A program made the translations under genes and the position numbers. Shown in pieces: positions 21,571 through 21,658 of a DNA stretch of 21,658 nucleotides. Where the stretch lies: positions 1-21,658 of the forward strand of contig JANOYU010000094.1 in the NCBI GenBank assembly GCA_031429035.1. Reading direction: 5' to 3'. This DNA comes from Methylotenera_A sp031429035 (GTDB taxonomy: Bacteria; Pseudomonadota; Gammaproteobacteria; Burkholderiales; Methylophilaceae). Under the pieces are notes generated by a model. The model saw nothing but the letters and a program-made list of their open reading frames with translations, did not search any database and was not told the origin of the DNA. How positions within the stretch are numbered: the first letter of the stretch is position 1; each line of letters starts with the position of its first letter.

Positions 21571-21576
21571 ATTATA
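21571..21576 (-). promoter_or_regulatory. -10 box for the helicase gene
   Basis: Perfect TATAAT on the minus strand followed by a GC-rich stretch (GCGCG), as in strong, stringently controlled promoters. No convincing -35 hexamer is seen 16 to 18 bases upstream. Confidence 0.5.
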
Positions 21577-21619
21577 CGGGGAATTGCAATTAAAGCGAGC
21601 ATTGTTTTTTCTTAAAACA

Positions 21620-21658
21620 GATGCTCTGCGAAGCAATATCCATGCGGCTTGCGGGGCA
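21620..21658 (+). repeat. 41-bp dispersed hairpin repeat, copy 4 (cut by window end)
   Basis: It begins GATGCTCTGC and continues CAATATCCATGCGGCTT. The right arm GCTTGCGGGGCA pairs with the left arm GATGCTCTGCGAAGC if G-T pairs and one missing base are allowed. It is intergenic, upstream of the helicase. The last two or three bases lie outside the window. Confidence 0.75.

Overview
The window looks like a chromosomal segment of a betaproteobacterium, most likely of the Methylophilaceae (Methylotenera/Methylophilus type). This is inferred from gene order (ubiE with a DUF971 gene, rpoH, ftsY-ftsE-ftsX, a paired M16 peptidase locus, rsmD-coaD-ferredoxin), from moderately low GC, and from two PEP-CTERM proteins. 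No rRNA, tRNA, CRISPR array, phage or transposase gene was seen.

Layout. 1-518 (minus): the 5' end of ubiE and a DUF971 gene. 813-2771 (plus): a solitary bacterial dynamin-like GTPase, then a bidirectional terminator. 2907-3761 (minus): rpoH, preceded by a CIRCE operator and apparently starting at an ATC codon. 4018-4440 (minus): a small secreted protein with a divergent PEP-CTERM-like tail. 4562-7314 (minus): ftsY-ftsE-ftsX, in which ftsE carries a one-base deletion just before Walker A. 7443-10309 (plus): an active and an inactive M16 peptidase-family gene, separated by a palindromic 102-bp element, a promoter and an ATTCCC-N8-GGGAAT hairpin. 10394-11723 (plus): rsmD-coaD-fdx. 11740-14704 (minus): a three-gene GtrB-GtrA-membrane glycosyltransferase cassette, probably modifying a surface glycan. 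14822-18194 (plus): gloA, a small unknown gene, and mutS. 18198-21446 (minus): a PEP-CTERM protein, a SlyD-type PPIase, a YaiI/UPF0178 protein and an RhlE-like DEAD-box helicase with a structured leader.

The most unusual signal is a ~41-bp hairpin repeat seen four times (2855-2895, 7133-7173, 16602-16642, 21620-21658). Two copies are intergenic. Two lie inside ftsY and mutS, in the same orientation and reading frame, encoding DALQ-x-x-x-HA in both. Stem bases change together between copies. This resembles the protein-inserting palindromic elements known from Rickettsia, but in an unrelated lineage; I do not recognise it as a named family.

How the genes work together: rpoH (heat shock), slyD (folding), the M16 pair, the FtsYEX set (membrane targeting and division) and mutS/yaiI/rhlE are core maintenance genes. 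The gtr cassette and the PEP-CTERM proteins are the surface-related accessory part. Several starts are non-ATG (ATC, TTG x3 to 4, GTG x2), and most were chosen from homology plus Shine-Dalgarno position.
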